From: Jeotgalicoccus nanhaiensis
Lineage (GTDB): Bacteria > Bacillota > Bacilli > Staphylococcales > Salinicoccaceae
Assembly (NCBI GenBank): GCA_004570955.1
Contig: SPPL01000002.1
Location: forward strand, 310,001-374,000
Length of the DNA stretch: 64,000 bases
Direction: 5' to 3'
The notes below the pieces were generated by a model, which saw only the letters and a list, made by a program, of their open reading frames with translations, was not told the DNA's origin and ran no database searches. This document shows, piece after piece, positions 18,992-30,050 of the stretch. Both the position numbers and the translations under genes were made by a program. The number at the start of each line of letters is the position of its first letter. Positions within the stretch are counted from its first letter, which is position 1.

Positions 18992-19063
18992 CTACTCGTA
19001 GATGCACATTGTAATCATGTAGCCCGCAAGTAAAGTCAAACCGATTGTGAATAAAATTTCCAT
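18992..19063 (-). CDS. candidate 23-aa membrane peptide
   Basis: Reads MEILFTIGLTLLAGYMITMC plus IYE: one hydrophobic helix of about 18 residues with an acidic C-terminus. GGAG lies 9 nt before the ATG on the minus strand, and the reading frame ends 12 nt before the bidirectional terminator. It is the only gene-like object in the 200-bp brxA-thyA gap. No family is recognised. It could be a short membrane regulator, or chance. Confidence 0.4.
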   Translation of the reverse strand: MEILFTIGLTLLAGYMITMCIYE

Positions 19064-19149
19064 TATGAACACTCCGATCACAATTATTTTTCTCGTCTCA
19101 TTAATACTAATTATATAGAACTGCACAATAAAAGAAAAGGGTGATTTTA

Positions 19150-20590
<1,441 letters not shown>

Positions 20591-20591
20591 T

Positions 20592-21143
20592 ATGAAGAAG
20601 AATATATGGATGATTCTGTTCTTTGTCTTACTTGCGGTAAATATAGCGGTAATTATTATTGCCGTGTCTTTCTTCAATCAGTCTTACGAACAGACGAGCG
20701 GCGAGGCGCCGCCGGAAGAGCCGCAGGAGCTCGAGTTTATTTTAACGAACAGTACAGTTGAAACATTAATTAATGATAATATTCCATATGACGAATTTAC
20801 CGTTAATATTAATACTGAAGGTATTACGGTTGATATTGAACAGAAAGTGCTCGGGTTTTCCATCAATTCAAGTATTTCCGGCGAACCCGTTGTCAGTGGC
20901 AGTAATATTATTATTCACTTAACAGATTTGAATTTAGCAGGGCTGCCCCTCTCAGAAGATGCCCTGTATACAGCACTTAGAAAGCTCGTCGACTTGCCTG
21001 ACGGCATAGCGATGAGCGAAACAGAACGCGCACTTGTCATCGACATGTCGCTGTTTGAACAGTATTTCGGCGTAGAACTTCAAGCCGATAAAATAGACTA
21101 TGAGAACAATGCGTGGTATTTTTCAGTAAACAACACTTTCTAG
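20592..21143 (+). CDS. YpmS-family membrane-anchored protein (DUF2140)
   Basis: A 183-aa protein with one N-terminal transmembrane helix (about residues 5-27) and an extracellular beta-rich domain (about residues 45-180) resembling Bacillus YpmS/DUF2140. The function is not established. It starts 1 bp after folA and ends 13 bp before msrA; ypmS also lies close to msrA/msrB in Bacillus. Residues 33-43 form a short acidic, proline-rich linker. Confidence 0.75.
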   Translation: MKKNIWMILFFVLLAVNIAVIIIAVSFFNQSYEQTSGEAPPEEPQELEFILTNSTVETLINDNIPYDEFTVNINTEGITVDIEQKVLGFSINSSISGEPVVSGSNIIIHLTDLNLAGLPLSEDALYTALRKLVDLPDGIAMSETERALVIDMSLFEQYFGVELQADKIDYENNAWYFSVNNTF

Positions 21144-21156
21144 GAGGAATTTATTT

Positions 21157-21678
21157 ATGGCAACAGCAACTTTAGCAGGCGGATGTTTCTGGTGTTTAGT
21201 TAAACCGTTTGACCAGTGGGACGGCGTAAAAGAAATCGTCTCGGGTTATTCGAACGGCGATGAACCGAATCCGACTTACGAACAAGTTTCAACAGGTACG
21301 ACAGGACATATCGAAGCTGTGCAGATTGAATTCGACGAAGACGTTATGAGCTACCGTGAACTGCTGGAAGTATTTTTCAAGACTTTCGATCCGACCGATA
21401 CCGGCGGCCAGTTCGGCGACCGCGGACCGCAGTATATGCCGGCGATATTTTACCACGACGAAGCACAGCATAATACAGCACTTGACGTAATTAAAGAGCT
21501 CGATGAAGCAAATGTTTTCAATGCGCCAATTAACACACCGGTGCTGCCTTATAAAAACTTCTACAGAGCAGAAGATGAGCATCAGGACTTTTACAAGAAA
21601 AATGCAGGACACTATAATGCGTACTATAAAGGATCCGGACGTAAAGGATTCGTTGAAAATGTATGGGGTGAAAAATAA
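21157..21678 (+). CDS. msrA: peptide methionine-S-sulfoxide reductase MsrA
   Basis: A 173-aa repair enzyme for the S epimer of methionine sulfoxide. The active site GGCFWC holds the catalytic cysteine, preceded by [16 protein letters not shown] and [11 protein letters not shown] are conserved. The resolving cysteines common at the C-terminus of some MsrA are absent; the tail is [13 protein letters not shown], so recycling may depend on a thioredoxin or bacilliredoxin. AGGAGG precedes the ATG. The stop overlaps the msrB start (TAATG). Confidence 0.94.
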   Translation: MATATLAGGCFWCLVKPFDQWDGVKEIVSGYSNGDEPNPTYEQVSTGTTGHIEAVQIEFDEDVMSYRELLEVFFKTFDPTDTGGQFGDRGPQYMPAIFYHDEAQHNTALDVIKELDEANVFNAPINTPVLPYKNFYRAEDEHQDFYKKNAGHYNAYYKGSGRKGFVENVWGEK

Positions 21679-22112
21679 TGGCAAGAAAAGATATCAGTGA
21701 ATTAACAGAACTTGAAAGAAACGTGATGAAAGAAAATGGTACGGAATCACCATTTGAAAACGAGTACTGGAAACATTTCGAAGAGGGGATTTACGTCGAT
21801 AAACTGAGCGGCAAGCCGCTGTTTACGTCAAAAGATAAATTCGATTCTTCATGCGGCTGGCCGAGCTTTGCCCGCTCGCTGTCTGAAGACGATGTATCCG
21901 AACATGTAGATACGTCATTCGGCATGCGCCGCACAGAAGTCCGCAGTGAAACTTCGGACTCGCACCTCGGCCATGTTTTCCCTGACGGACCGCAGGAACT
22001 CGGCGGCTTAAGATACTGCATCAACTCTGCAGCGCTTGATTTTATCCCTAAACAAGACCTTGAAAAAGAAGGTTACGGGGAATACGTCAATCTCTTAGAT
22101 TCAGAGGAGTAG
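21678..22112 (+). CDS. msrB: peptide methionine-R-sulfoxide reductase MsrB
   Basis: A 144-aa partner of MsrA acting on the R epimer. Landmarks are [43 protein letters not shown] and the catalytic cysteine in RYCINSAAL. The two zinc-binding CxxC pairs of some MsrBs are absent, as in the S. aureus enzyme. It is translationally coupled to msrA by a 1-bp overlap. Confidence 0.94.
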   Translation: MARKDISELTELERNVMKENGTESPFENEYWKHFEEGIYVDKLSGKPLFTSKDKFDSSCGWPSFARSLSEDDVSEHVDTSFGMRRTEVRSETSDSHLGHVFPDGPQELGGLRYCINSAALDFIPKQDLEKEGYGEYVNLLDSEE

Positions 22113-22113
22113 T

Positions 22114-22335
22114 ATGAAAGACCGTCCATATTATCAATATATGAAGACACAGCTCGGGGCAAAGACCGCTGTCGGGAAACTCGCAGATTATATTGCAGAT
22201 GACATGTCCTTCCCGAAATACTCAAATAATTACGATGAAATCTCGGATTATCTTGAAAAGAACCCGTATCTTAATATATCATTAGATACGTTCGATGAAA
22301 GTTTTTCAGACTACAGAGAATGGCTACAATCATAG
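22114..22335 (+). CDS. YozE-family SAM-like protein
   Basis: A 73-aa all-helical protein matching the YozE family (sterile-alpha-motif-like fold). [10 protein letters not shown] and [28 protein letters not shown] are characteristic. The function is unknown. GAGGAG precedes the ATG, 1 bp after msrB, so it is part of that operon. Confidence 0.82.
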   Translation: MKDRPYYQYMKTQLGAKTAVGKLADYIADDMSFPKYSNNYDEISDYLEKNPYLNISLDTFDESFSDYREWLQS

Positions 22336-22348
22336 AGGAGATGAAAAT

Positions 22349-23062
22349 ATGAGTATTCATATTAATGCGAAACAGGGCGATATTGCCGACACTATTTTAC
22401 TGCCGGGAGATCCGCTCCGTGCGAAGTACATCGCCGAGACATTTTTAGAAGATGTTGTGTGCTACAACGAAGTCCGCAATATGTTCGGCTACACTGGTAC
22501 TTATAAAGGCAAGAGAATTTCAGTTCAGGGTACGGGAATGGGTGTACCGTCAATTTCAATTTACATTCATGAACTGATGCGCGACTACGGCGTTAAAAAC
22601 TTAATCCGCGTCGGTACTGCAGGCGCCTTAAAAGAAGAAGTTAAAGTACGTGACGTTGTTATCGCACAAAGTGCGACAACTGACTCTTATCAGAACGTTA
22701 AACTATTTGAAAACGTAAGCTATGCACCGACATCAGACTTCGAGCTGCTCTTAGCAAGCTATAACGAAGCTCAAAAACGCGGTCTCGATGTGAAAGTCGG
22801 CAATGTCTACACAGCAGACTCGTTCTACGATTCTAAAACAGATACTAAACAGCTTGCTGACTACGGTGTTCTTGCTGTTGAAATGGAATCTGCAGCTCTG
22901 TTCACTATCGCACAGGAATACAAGGCGCGCGCACTGGCTATTCTGACGATTTCTGACCACCTGATAACAGGCGAAGCAACAAGTGCCGAAGAAAGACAGA
23001 CAACTTTCAATGATATGATTGAAGTTGCACTCGATGCAGCAGTGCCATTTATCGGAAAATAG
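22349..23062 (+). CDS. deoD: purine-nucleoside phosphorylase, DeoD type
   Basis: A 237-aa trimeric-type phosphorylase that splits purine nucleosides to base and ribose-1-phosphate. Landmarks are [10 protein letters not shown] (phosphate loop), [28 protein letters not shown] and the ribose/base pocket VEMESAALF with the catalytic [11 protein letters not shown] at 22349 is chosen, with GAGGAG 10 nt upstream. It lies 13 bp after yozE and is closed by a terminator. Confidence 0.95.
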   Translation: MSIHINAKQGDIADTILLPGDPLRAKYIAETFLEDVVCYNEVRNMFGYTGTYKGKRISVQGTGMGVPSISIYIHELMRDYGVKNLIRVGTAGALKEEVKVRDVVIAQSATTDSYQNVKLFENVSYAPTSDFELLLASYNEAQKRGLDVKVGNVYTADSFYDSKTDTKQLADYGVLAVEMESAALFTIAQEYKARALAILTISDHLITGEATSAEERQTTFNDMIEVALDAAVPFIGK

Positions 23063-23075
23063 AAGATTAATTTGA

Positions 23076-23106
23076 AGAACAGTGATTTCACTGTTCTTTT
23101 CTTTTC
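23076..23106 (+). terminator. terminator after deoD
   Basis: A perfect 9-bp stem GAACAGTGA/TCACTGTTC is followed by TTTTCTTTTCTTT. Confidence 0.85.
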
Positions 23107-23165
23107 TTTAATCAAGTAAACTGATAATATATGAGTAATACATAGGTAGAAATTGGGTGCATATC

Positions 23166-24722
23166 TTGAGCGAAGAAAACAATGATAAGAACGTCCAGCA
23201 TAAGCTGCGGTCCGTTCAAATGAATATATTCTGGTTTATCGTCATTATTTTAACGACGATAATTGCCAGTGTAGTAATTACAGCCGTCGCCATATCAAAT
23301 AATCAGGAGCGTGCAGTCAACGTCGGAACGGATACAAGAACCGAGTTTGCAAAACTGTACAGCGTCTACGATACGCTGACTGAAAATTATTATGAAGATG
23401 TCGATTCGGACGCTTTAATCGAATCATCCATCCGCGGCATGGTCGAAGGACTGGAAGATCCGTACAGCGAATATATGAATATCGACGAAACTGATGAGTT
23501 CGAAGAGAGTATTACCGGAGACTTTGAAGGCATCGGTGCCGAAGTGATGCAGGAAGGCAGTAAAATTATTATTTCAAGTCCAATGAAGGGCTCTCCTGCA
23601 GAAGAGGCCGGTATTGAACCCGGCGACCAGATTCTTGCTGTTGACGGCGAATCGCTCGAAGGCATGACGACGACGGAAGCTGTCCAGCTGATCCGCGGCG
23701 AACGCGGCACTGATGTTGTGCTTACTATTCAGCGCGGCAGCGGCAGCCCGTCGGATATTACGATTACGAGAGATACGATTCATATCGACAGCGTGACGTA
23801 TGAAGAAATCGAAGGTGTCGGTCATATCAGTGTCAACCGGTTCCAGCAGGGCACAACCGATGAATTCAGCGGATTTATCGACCAGGCGGCAGAGGACGAT
23901 GTCGACGAGCTGATTGTCGACTTCCGCTACAATCCGGGCGGCCTTTTGAATGAAGCAGTCACACTGATCAATCAGTTCATTGAACCGGATACTGCTGCAC
24001 TGTACCTTGAAGATAACCAGGGCAATCAGCAGGAAATACTCACAGAAAATGAGAAAAATCCGAATGCTGAATCATTTGACGAAGTGTACATTTTAATTAA
24101 CGAAGGCTCTGCAAGTGCTTCTGAAGTATTTACAGGCGCACTCGATGATTTAACAGATGTCACAATTGCGGGAACGACTTCCTTCGGTAAAGGTGTCGTC
24201 CAGCGCACGAGCGAGTTTAAAGACAACTCGATGCTGAAATATACGAATACCAAATGGCTGACGCCGGACAAGACCTGGGTGCAGGATAAAGGTATTACAC
24301 CGGATATCGAACTGATCAATCCGGATTACTACCGTATCGAGCTCTTGACCGAAGATGAAGTCTTCGCAGAAGGCCAGACCAATGAAAAAGTGCTGTCTAT
24401 TAAAGTCGCACTCGATGAGCTCGGCTACGACATTACCAATTTCAATGATACATTTGATGCCGAGCTGACCGAAGCCGTAATGGCATATCAGAGCGATGAA
24501 AATCTCGAAGCTGACGGTATTGTGACCGGAGAAACAACAACGGGTATTCTGTCGGATATTCGCGACCAGATTAACGACAACGATGCTCAGCTGAATTATT
24601 TAATCGATTATATTAACGGTGACATGTCAATTAAGGAAATTGAACAGGAGGCGCGCGATAATGCACCGCATATCCCGCCGGTCATTGAAGATGAACAGAA
24701 TTTAAATGATGAAGAAGAATAA
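23166..24722 (+). CDS. ctpA: carboxy-terminal processing protease CtpA
   Basis: A 518-aa S41 protease. An N-terminal transmembrane helix lies at about residues 20-45, the dimerisation/tether region follows, a PDZ domain covers about residues 105-190 (GIGAEVMQEG, GSPAEEAGIEPGDQILAVDG), and the catalytic core has Ser315 in EGSASASE and Lys342 in SFGKGVVQ. A C-terminal peptidoglycan-binding-like domain covers about residues 405-460. TTG at 23166 (MSEENNDK) is preferred; GTG at 23157 is the alternative. The enzyme faces outside the membrane and trims envelope proteins. No operon partner is evident; terminators flank it on both sides. Confidence 0.92.
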   Translation: MSEENNDKNVQHKLRSVQMNIFWFIVIILTTIIASVVITAVAISNNQERAVNVGTDTRTEFAKLYSVYDTLTENYYEDVDSDALIESSIRGMVEGLEDPYSEYMNIDETDEFEESITGDFEGIGAEVMQEGSKIIISSPMKGSPAEEAGIEPGDQILAVDGESLEGMTTTEAVQLIRGERGTDVVLTIQRGSGSPSDITITRDTIHIDSVTYEEIEGVGHISVNRFQQGTTDEFSGFIDQAAEDDVDELIVDFRYNPGGLLNEAVTLINQFIEPDTAALYLEDNQGNQQEILTENEKNPNAESFDEVYILINEGSASASEVFTGALDDLTDVTIAGTTSFGKGVVQRTSEFKDNSMLKYTNTKWLTPDKTWVQDKGITPDIELINPDYYRIELLTEDEVFAEGQTNEKVLSIKVALDELGYDITNFNDTFDAELTEAVMAYQSDENLEADGIVTGETTTGILSDIRDQINDNDAQLNYLIDYINGDMSIKEIEQEARDNAPHIPPVIEDEQNLNDEEE

Positions 24723-24727
24723 GACAT

Positions 24728-24764
24728 CAAATTCCGTACAGTTCACGCTTGTACGGAATTTTTT
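24728..24764 (+). terminator. terminator after ctpA
   Basis: AAATTCCGTACA and TGTACGGAATTT form a 12-bp stem, followed by a T run. Confidence 0.88.
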
Positions 24765-24823
24765 GTTGTAGACATTTTGTAAATAGTTTAAAGTAAAGTC
24801 ACTAAGTATTATGGAGGGCGCTT

Positions 24824-25900
24824 ATGGTTTCAGAAAATAAAAAAGTAATGCTGACAGGCGGCGGTACAGTCGGCCATGTGATGCTGAACAAACTTCTAAT
24901 CCCTGAATTTCAAAAGCAAAATATTGAACCGCATTATATCGGTTCGAAAAAAGGCATAGAGAAAGATATCATTTCGGAGCTCGATATTCCTTACCATGAA
25001 ATTTCGAGCGGCAAGCTGCGCCGGTATTTATCATTTGAAAATTTAAAAGATATTTTCAAAGTGCTGAAAGGTGTCACCGACGCTAAGAAAATTTTAAAAC
25101 GTGAACAGCCGCTGTTTGTCTTTTCAAAAGGCGGCTTCGTGTCGGTCCCGGTTGTCCTGGCAGCAGCTGCAAAAGACGTGCCGGTTTATATCCACGAATC
25201 GGACTTAACACCGGGACTTGCCAACAGAATTGCGAGCAAGTTTGCAACAAAAGTATTCTCCACCTTCGAAGCGACAGCAGAACAGTTTACTGATGCAAAG
25301 GCCGAATACCTCGGCCCGGTCATCCGGCCTGATCTGATGGAAGGAAACAAGGATGAAGGCTATGCTTTAACCGGCTTTAATTCTGATAAACCTGTAGTCA
25401 TCGTGATGGGCGGTTCGCTCGGTGCGAAAAAAATCAATGATTTCGTCCATGAGCATATTGATGTTCTCACGGAAAAGTATCAGCTTATCCATTTAACAGG
25501 GAAAGGCAATATGAAGCAGAAAATCCAGAAGGCGGGCTACAAACAGTTCGAATTTGCCGGTGATGAACTGGCTGATCTGTTAGCCATCAGTGATATCGTG
25601 CTTTCACGCAGCGGCTCGAATGCAATATTTGAACTGCTCCTCGCGAAAAAACCGATGATTTTAATTCCGCTTGGTCTCGACCAGAGCCGCGGTGATCAGA
25701 TTCAAAATGCAAAACACTTTAAAAAAGAGGGTTATGCGGAAGTTCTGAAGGAAGAAGACTTAAATCTTGAAAACTTACAGGAGAAACTGGAGTTTATCGA
25801 AGAGAACTACAGTGATATTACGTCTAAGATGACACAGTTCAAACACGGCTTTAATCCTGCCGAACTTGCAGATAAACTAATCGGGGAGGCATCAGTGTGA
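24824..25900 (+). CDS. murG: MurG, lipid II-forming GlcNAc transferase
   Basis: A 358-aa GT-B glycosyltransferase that adds GlcNAc to lipid I on the cytoplasmic face of the membrane. Landmarks are GGGTVGHVM (N-lobe), KGGFVSVPV, HESDLTPGLANR, VMGGSLGAKKIN and the UDP-GlcNAc site RSGSNAIFELLLAKKPMILIPL. The sequence follows the staphylococcal MurG type closely. GGAGGGCG precedes the ATG. It overlaps the PAP2 gene by 4 bp (GTGA), so a lipid II step and a putative lipid phosphatase are co-translated. Confidence 0.96.
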   Translation: MVSENKKVMLTGGGTVGHVMLNKLLIPEFQKQNIEPHYIGSKKGIEKDIISELDIPYHEISSGKLRRYLSFENLKDIFKVLKGVTDAKKILKREQPLFVFSKGGFVSVPVVLAAAAKDVPVYIHESDLTPGLANRIASKFATKVFSTFEATAEQFTDAKAEYLGPVIRPDLMEGNKDEGYALTGFNSDKPVVIVMGGSLGAKKINDFVHEHIDVLTEKYQLIHLTGKGNMKQKIQKAGYKQFEFAGDELADLLAISDIVLSRSGSNAIFELLLAKKPMILIPLGLDQSRGDQIQNAKHFKKEGYAEVLKEEDLNLENLQEKLEFIEENYSDITSKMTQFKHGFNPAELADKLIGEASV

Positions 25901-26520
25901 GCCGGAGCAAGAAAATGTCCTTATTTTTAGTCTTCACTTTAATATTCGGCGTGATTGCCATCTTTCATGAATCGAGGCTCGGCCGCTGGATTGACCGTGA
26001 AGTCTATGAATTTATTTACGCATCTGAAAGTTTTATAACGACAGCGCTCATGCTCGGCTTTACCCAGCTCGGCGAAGTGCTGTCCATGATCGTAATGTCG
26101 CTTATCCTGATATCAATTCTAATGCTGTATAAACTGAAGGTGCACACGCTGTTCATTTTAATTTCGATGATTGCATCGAGTATTTTAATTCCCGTCTTAA
26201 AAAATTCATTCGACCGGGAACGTCCGTCGATGCTCCGTCTGATCGAAATTTCCGGCTTCAGTTTTCCGAGCGGACACGCAATGGGTTCAACGATATTCTT
26301 CGGCTCGCTCGGGGCGATTATTAAACATACAGATTTAAACAACAAGGCGCTCTTAATGACGGTGTGCGCGACCTTTATCCTGATGATTTCATCATCCCGC
26401 GTCTACCTCGGCGTCCACTATCCGACAGACGTTCTCGCAGGCGTTGTAATCGGTCTCGCAGTAGTGGTTGGAACGAGTGCACTGCTTCACAAGAAGTTCA
26501 AAAAGCCGGTTTTAATTTAA
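25897..26520 (+). CDS. PAP2-family membrane phosphatase
   Basis: A 207-aa integral membrane protein with about five or six helices. The three PAP2 signatures are complete: KNSFDRERPS, PSGHAMGS and SRVYLGVHYPTDVLAG with the catalytic histidines. Likely substrates are isoprenoid or phospholipid phosphates; given the overlap with murG, recycling of undecaprenyl pyrophosphate is a reasonable inference but not proven. The GTG start overlaps the murG stop. Confidence 0.85.
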   Translation: MSRSKKMSLFLVFTLIFGVIAIFHESRLGRWIDREVYEFIYASESFITTALMLGFTQLGEVLSMIVMSLILISILMLYKLKVHTLFILISMIASSILIPVLKNSFDRERPSMLRLIEISGFSFPSGHAMGSTIFFGSLGAIIKHTDLNNKALLMTVCATFILMISSSRVYLGVHYPTDVLAGVVIGLAVVVGTSALLHKKFKKPVLI

Positions 26521-26572
26521 GTGAATTTATTTTGAAATATTATCATTGCTTAATATTTTCCGAGGAATTATA

Positions 26573-26623
26573 ATGAAATTACTTTGGGTATTATTAAGAC
26601 GGCAGGTGATGATATGGCAATAA
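26573..26623 (+). other. candidate 16-codon leader frame over the acetyltransferase start
   Basis: An ATG at 26573 with GAGG 7 nt upstream opens MKLLWVLLRRQVMIWQ and stops at 26621-26623, 7 bp past the downstream ATG at 26614 and in another frame. It covers the AGGTGATG ribosome site of that gene, so it could couple or damp its translation. Short and unproven. Confidence 0.35.
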
Positions 26624-27234
26624 ATTTATATGAAAACATTACGCTTGAAAACGACAGAATTCGACTCGTGCCCATGCAGTTGAGCCACGCCGCAGAACTT
26701 CAGTCTATTAATCACGACAGTATTTGGACCTATATGCTTTTTCAAGCCACAACTGAAGAAGCAATGAGCGAATGGATTCAAAGTGCCATTGAGCTCCGCA
26801 ACCAGTTGAAATCGATACCGTTTGTTGTCGTCTTAAAAGCAACAGGCGAAGTCGTCGGTGCCACGCGCATTCAGCATATCGACTATGAACGTCAGAGCTG
26901 CGAAATAGGCGCCTCTTGGTTCGGCACCAAAGCCCAGCGTACTTTCATTAACTCAGACAGCAAATTCCTACTGCTTGAATACTGCTTCGAAGTGTTAAAG
27001 CTCATGCGCGTCCAAGTGCGCGCAGACGAAAGAAACGAGCGCAGCAACAAAGCAATTGAACGGATCGGCTTCACCAAAGAAGGCGTGATACGTAAAGAAC
27101 GCTCGCTCTACGGTGTTCCGCGCAATTTAATAATCTATTCAATTATCGATGATGAATGGCCCGAAGTGAAAACGAATCTACTCATTAAACAGCAAAGCTA
27201 TATGATGGACACACCAAATACAATTGTAAGCTAA
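26614..27234 (+). CDS. GNAT-family N-acetyltransferase (RimJ/RimL-like)
   Basis: A 206-aa acetyl-CoA-dependent acyltransferase. ENDRIRLVPMQLSH begins the fold, EIGASWFGTKAQRTFIN is the beta4/acetyl-CoA region, and MRVQVRADERNERSNKAIERIGFTKEGV is the signature end of the RimJ/L-type GNAT domain. ATG at 26614 is chosen for AGGTGATG just upstream. Staphylococci carry a similar gene beside murG. The substrate (protein N-terminus or small molecule) cannot be read from sequence. Confidence 0.82.
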   Translation: MAINLYENITLENDRIRLVPMQLSHAAELQSINHDSIWTYMLFQATTEEAMSEWIQSAIELRNQLKSIPFVVVLKATGEVVGATRIQHIDYERQSCEIGASWFGTKAQRTFINSDSKFLLLEYCFEVLKLMRVQVRADERNERSNKAIERIGFTKEGVIRKERSLYGVPRNLIIYSIIDDEWPEVKTNLLIKQQSYMMDTPNTIVS

Positions 27235-27251
27235 CCATATTTATTTAATTT

Positions 27252-27290
27252 GAACCGGGGACCTTGGAGAAAGGGTGTCCGGTTTTTTGT
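27252..27290 (+). terminator. terminator after the acetyltransferase gene
   Basis: AACCGGGGAC and GTGTCCGGTT form an imperfect stem with a CCTT/AAGG inner pair, followed by six T. Confidence 0.75.
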
Positions 27291-27385
27291 GTTGTTTTAT
27301 ATTTGGGTGGGTGACGCCGGCGGATAGACGTTGTCGATTTGATAAAGTACATGTAGCAACTTTATCGCTTTTTTATATTAATTTA

Positions 27386-27742
27386 CTATGTCAATCTCAC
27401 ATGGGCATCCAAACCCCTTTAAATTACCATGTCAATTCAACATGGGCATCCAAACCTCCTTAAATTACCATGTCAATCTCACATGGGCATCCAAACCCCT
27501 TTAAATTACCATGTCAATCTCACATGGGCATCCAAATCCCTTTAAATTACCATGTCAATTCAACATGGGCATCCAAACCCCTTTAAATTACCATGTCAAT
27601 CTCACACGGGCATCCAAACCTCTTTAAATTACCATGTTCATCTCACATGGGCATCCAAACCTCTTTAAACTACCATGTCAATTCCACATGGGCATCCAAA
27701 CCTCTTTAAATTACCATGTCAATTCCACATGGGCATCCACCT
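27386..27742. repeat. array B: nine palindrome-cored repeats, exact 41-bp period
   Basis: ATGTCAAT (ATGTTCAT in one copy) recurs at 27388, 27429, 27470, 27511, 27552, 27593, 27634, 27675 and 27716, an exact 41-bp step. Each unit contains CCATGT, a 7-nt loop and ACATGG, then a conserved GCATCCAAACC-like spacer and TTTAAATTA. Variation is mostly in the loop (CAATCTC or CAATTCA). The array lies between the acetyltransferase gene and arlR, both on the plus strand. A short C-rich stretch (27743-27840) precedes the arlR promoter region, where TATAAT occurs near 27856. Confidence 0.93.
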
Positions 27743-27896
27743 CACATCCAGTCCCCCCAATCAACTCCTTACCTCGCAAAATCCCCATCATAACCAGTAA
27801 AACCAGCAAATCATCCGCAAACCCCCGCACCCCGCACCTTTAATTTTTAATCCGGTATAATTTCATGATAATATGTAGACAAAGTAGGTGAGGCTT

Positions 27897-28571
27897 ATGC
27901 CGGAAGTATTAGTTGTTGAAGACGAAACGAATTTAGCCCGTTTCATAGAGTTGGAATTAGGCCACGAGGGTTACAGTGTAACGCTGGCAGCGGATGGTCA
28001 GGAAGGTTTTAATATGGCGAGTGAAAATGATTACGATGTCATTTTGCTGGACTTAATGCTGCCGAAACTGAATGGTCTCGAAGTGTGCAGACGGCTGCGC
28101 AAAACAAAGGATACGCCGATTATTATTATTACAGCGAAAGGTGATACATACGATAAAGTCGTCGGTCTCGATTACGGGGCAGATGATTATATCGTGAAGC
28201 CGTTTGAGATTGAGGAGCTGCTCGCGCGCCTCCGGGTGATTATGCGCCGCAACAAGACTGCGGAGACGAGTCACTCGACACTCGAACTGCACGGCATTTC
28301 TATCGACACGTCGGCCTATACTGTCGCGATTGACGGCACGCCGATTGAGCTTACAAAAACGGAGCACGAACTGCTGCATCTGCTCGTTAAAAATATGAGT
28401 ATCGTTATGAAACGCGAACAGATTCTCGATATTATCTGGGGCTACGACAGCGAAGTGGAAACGAATGTTGTCGATGTGTACATTAGGTATCTCCGCAACA
28501 AATTAAAACCGTTCGGCAAGGATAAACTGATTGAAACCGTCCGCGGAGTCGGATATGTGATCAGACAATGA
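27897..28571 (+). CDS. arlR: response regulator ArlR
   Basis: A 224-aa OmpR-family regulator. The receiver domain has acidic pocket VEDE and phospho-acceptor Asp in [14 protein letters not shown], then ITAKG and the conserved Lys in DDYIVKPF. The winged-helix DNA-binding domain covers about residues 125-222 ([20 protein letters not shown]). ATG at 27897 is chosen, with GGTGAGG just upstream. It is paired with arlS by a 4-bp overlap. In staphylococci ArlRS controls agglutination, autolysis and virulence regulators such as mgrA. Confidence 0.92.
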   Translation: MPEVLVVEDETNLARFIELELGHEGYSVTLAADGQEGFNMASENDYDVILLDLMLPKLNGLEVCRRLRKTKDTPIIIITAKGDTYDKVVGLDYGADDYIVKPFEIEELLARLRVIMRRNKTAETSHSTLELHGISIDTSAYTVAIDGTPIELTKTEHELLHLLVKNMSIVMKREQILDIIWGYDSEVETNVVDVYIRYLRNKLKPFGKDKLIETVRGVGYVIRQ

Positions 28572-29941
28572 ACCGCGTGACATCTCTCAGAACGCAGTGG
28601 CTGAAACTGTCCATTTTAATTATTACAATTACTTATATACTGTTCAGCTCGCTCCTGATTTACGCGACGAGCGTCTATTTAAAAGACCAGGAGTACCGCG
28701 CAGTGTCGAGGAGTCTGACGGATGTCAGCTCGCTGTATGAGAACCAGCCGTTCAACTCGATTACAGAACGTGATATATATACGAGTCTGTACGATAATCA
28801 GCAGATGGGTCTCTACACGCTCAGCGGCGAAGAGGTTTACCGTTGGCCAATCCGCACTCAGCTGAATATCGAGACGGATTTTGAAGCGAACTTAAATCCT
28901 GTCATTGAACCGGCGAGTGTCGACGGCGATGATTATCTCGTCGGCACACGCATGCTGCAGTCGGATTACTGGCACGGTTACATCTCCGTTGTCCATCCGC
29001 TGAACGAGTACAATACGATTATCCGGATGATGTTGTTCATCGCAACGATTATCGGGTTTTTATCGATTACATTCACATCGGTTATCAGTTATTTCTTCTC
29101 GATTCAGATGGTCAAGCCGATCGGCAGATTCACCGGCCAGCTGAAGAAAATTGAGAATCAGGGCTTCGCCGAACGGCTCGATTTAAAAACGAACATTATT
29201 GAAACCGATTATATGATTGAATCGTTTAATAATATGATGGAGGCGCTCGAGGAGTCCTATAATCAGCAGAAGCAGTTCGTTGAAGATGCATCCCACGAGC
29301 TCAGAACGCCGCTCCAGATTATTCAGGGGCATCTGCAGCTGATTAACCGGTGGGGCAGGAACAGCCCTGAAGTGCTGGACGAGTCTCTCGGCATTTCAAT
29401 CGAAGAGCTGAAGCGCATCAACAAGCTTGTCGAGGAACTCCTCCTGCTCACTAAAAACGAAGGGGCGGATTATCTCCAGACTGAAAGCATTAATTTAAAC
29501 GATGAGATAATGAGCCGTATTGAAAGTCTCGATAAAGTTCATCCGGATTATACGTTTGAAGCGAAACTGGATAAAAGCAAGCTGATGTATCCGATTAATA
29601 ATTATCATTTTGAACAGATGCTGATTATCTTCCTTGATAACGCGATTAAATTCGATACGGAGCATAAGCACATTACTGTATCGTCGGAACGTCTTAAAGA
29701 CGGCAGCATCGAAATAGCGATTACGGATTCCGGAATCGGTATCCCGGCAGAGGAAATCGATCAGGTATTCAACAGATTCTACCGGGTGGACAAATCAAGA
29801 AGCCGCGATCAGGGCGGAAACGGACTCGGTTTATCGATTGCTAAAAAAATCGTCGAATTATACCGCGGAAACGTATGGATATCAAGCAAAGAAGGAAAAT
29901 CGACTACAGTTCACATCAAATTTCCAAAATTGAAAAACTAA
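28568..29941 (+). CDS. arlS: sensor histidine kinase ArlS
   Basis: A 457-aa membrane kinase. Transmembrane helices lie at about residues 12-33 and 155-178 and flank an extracellular sensor loop. HAMP follows (about residues 180-232), then the HisKA dimerisation helix with the phospho-acceptor in [11 protein letters not shown], and HATPase_c with N box [11 protein letters not shown]1 ITDSGIGIP and G2 [13 protein letters not shown]. Its ATG overlaps the arlR stop (ATGA). Confidence 0.92.
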   Translation: MNRVTSLRTQWLKLSILIITITYILFSSLLIYATSVYLKDQEYRAVSRSLTDVSSLYENQPFNSITERDIYTSLYDNQQMGLYTLSGEEVYRWPIRTQLNIETDFEANLNPVIEPASVDGDDYLVGTRMLQSDYWHGYISVVHPLNEYNTIIRMMLFIATIIGFLSITFTSVISYFFSIQMVKPIGRFTGQLKKIENQGFAERLDLKTNIIETDYMIESFNNMMEALEESYNQQKQFVEDASHELRTPLQIIQGHLQLINRWGRNSPEVLDESLGISIEELKRINKLVEELLLLTKNEGADYLQTESINLNDEIMSRIESLDKVHPDYTFEAKLDKSKLMYPINNYHFEQMLIIFLDNAIKFDTEHKHITVSSERLKDGSIEIAITDSGIGIPAEEIDQVFNRFYRVDKSRSRDQGGNGLGLSIAKKIVELYRGNVWISSKEGKSTTVHIKFPKLKN

Positions 29942-30050
29942 TTTATAAAACATTAGTGACAATCTGTAATTGCGCTTTCAAGAAGCAGTGTTAAATGGTA
30001 AAATTTTATACGTAAAGAGTATTTAAAAAATATAAAGAGGTGGCAGTACA

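Noticed and set aside
27386-27742. CRISPR array suggested by regularly spaced palindromic repeats
   Set aside because: The spacers are as conserved as the repeats and the 41-bp step is too short for repeat plus unique spacer. No cas genes are near. The same holds for arrays A and C-F.
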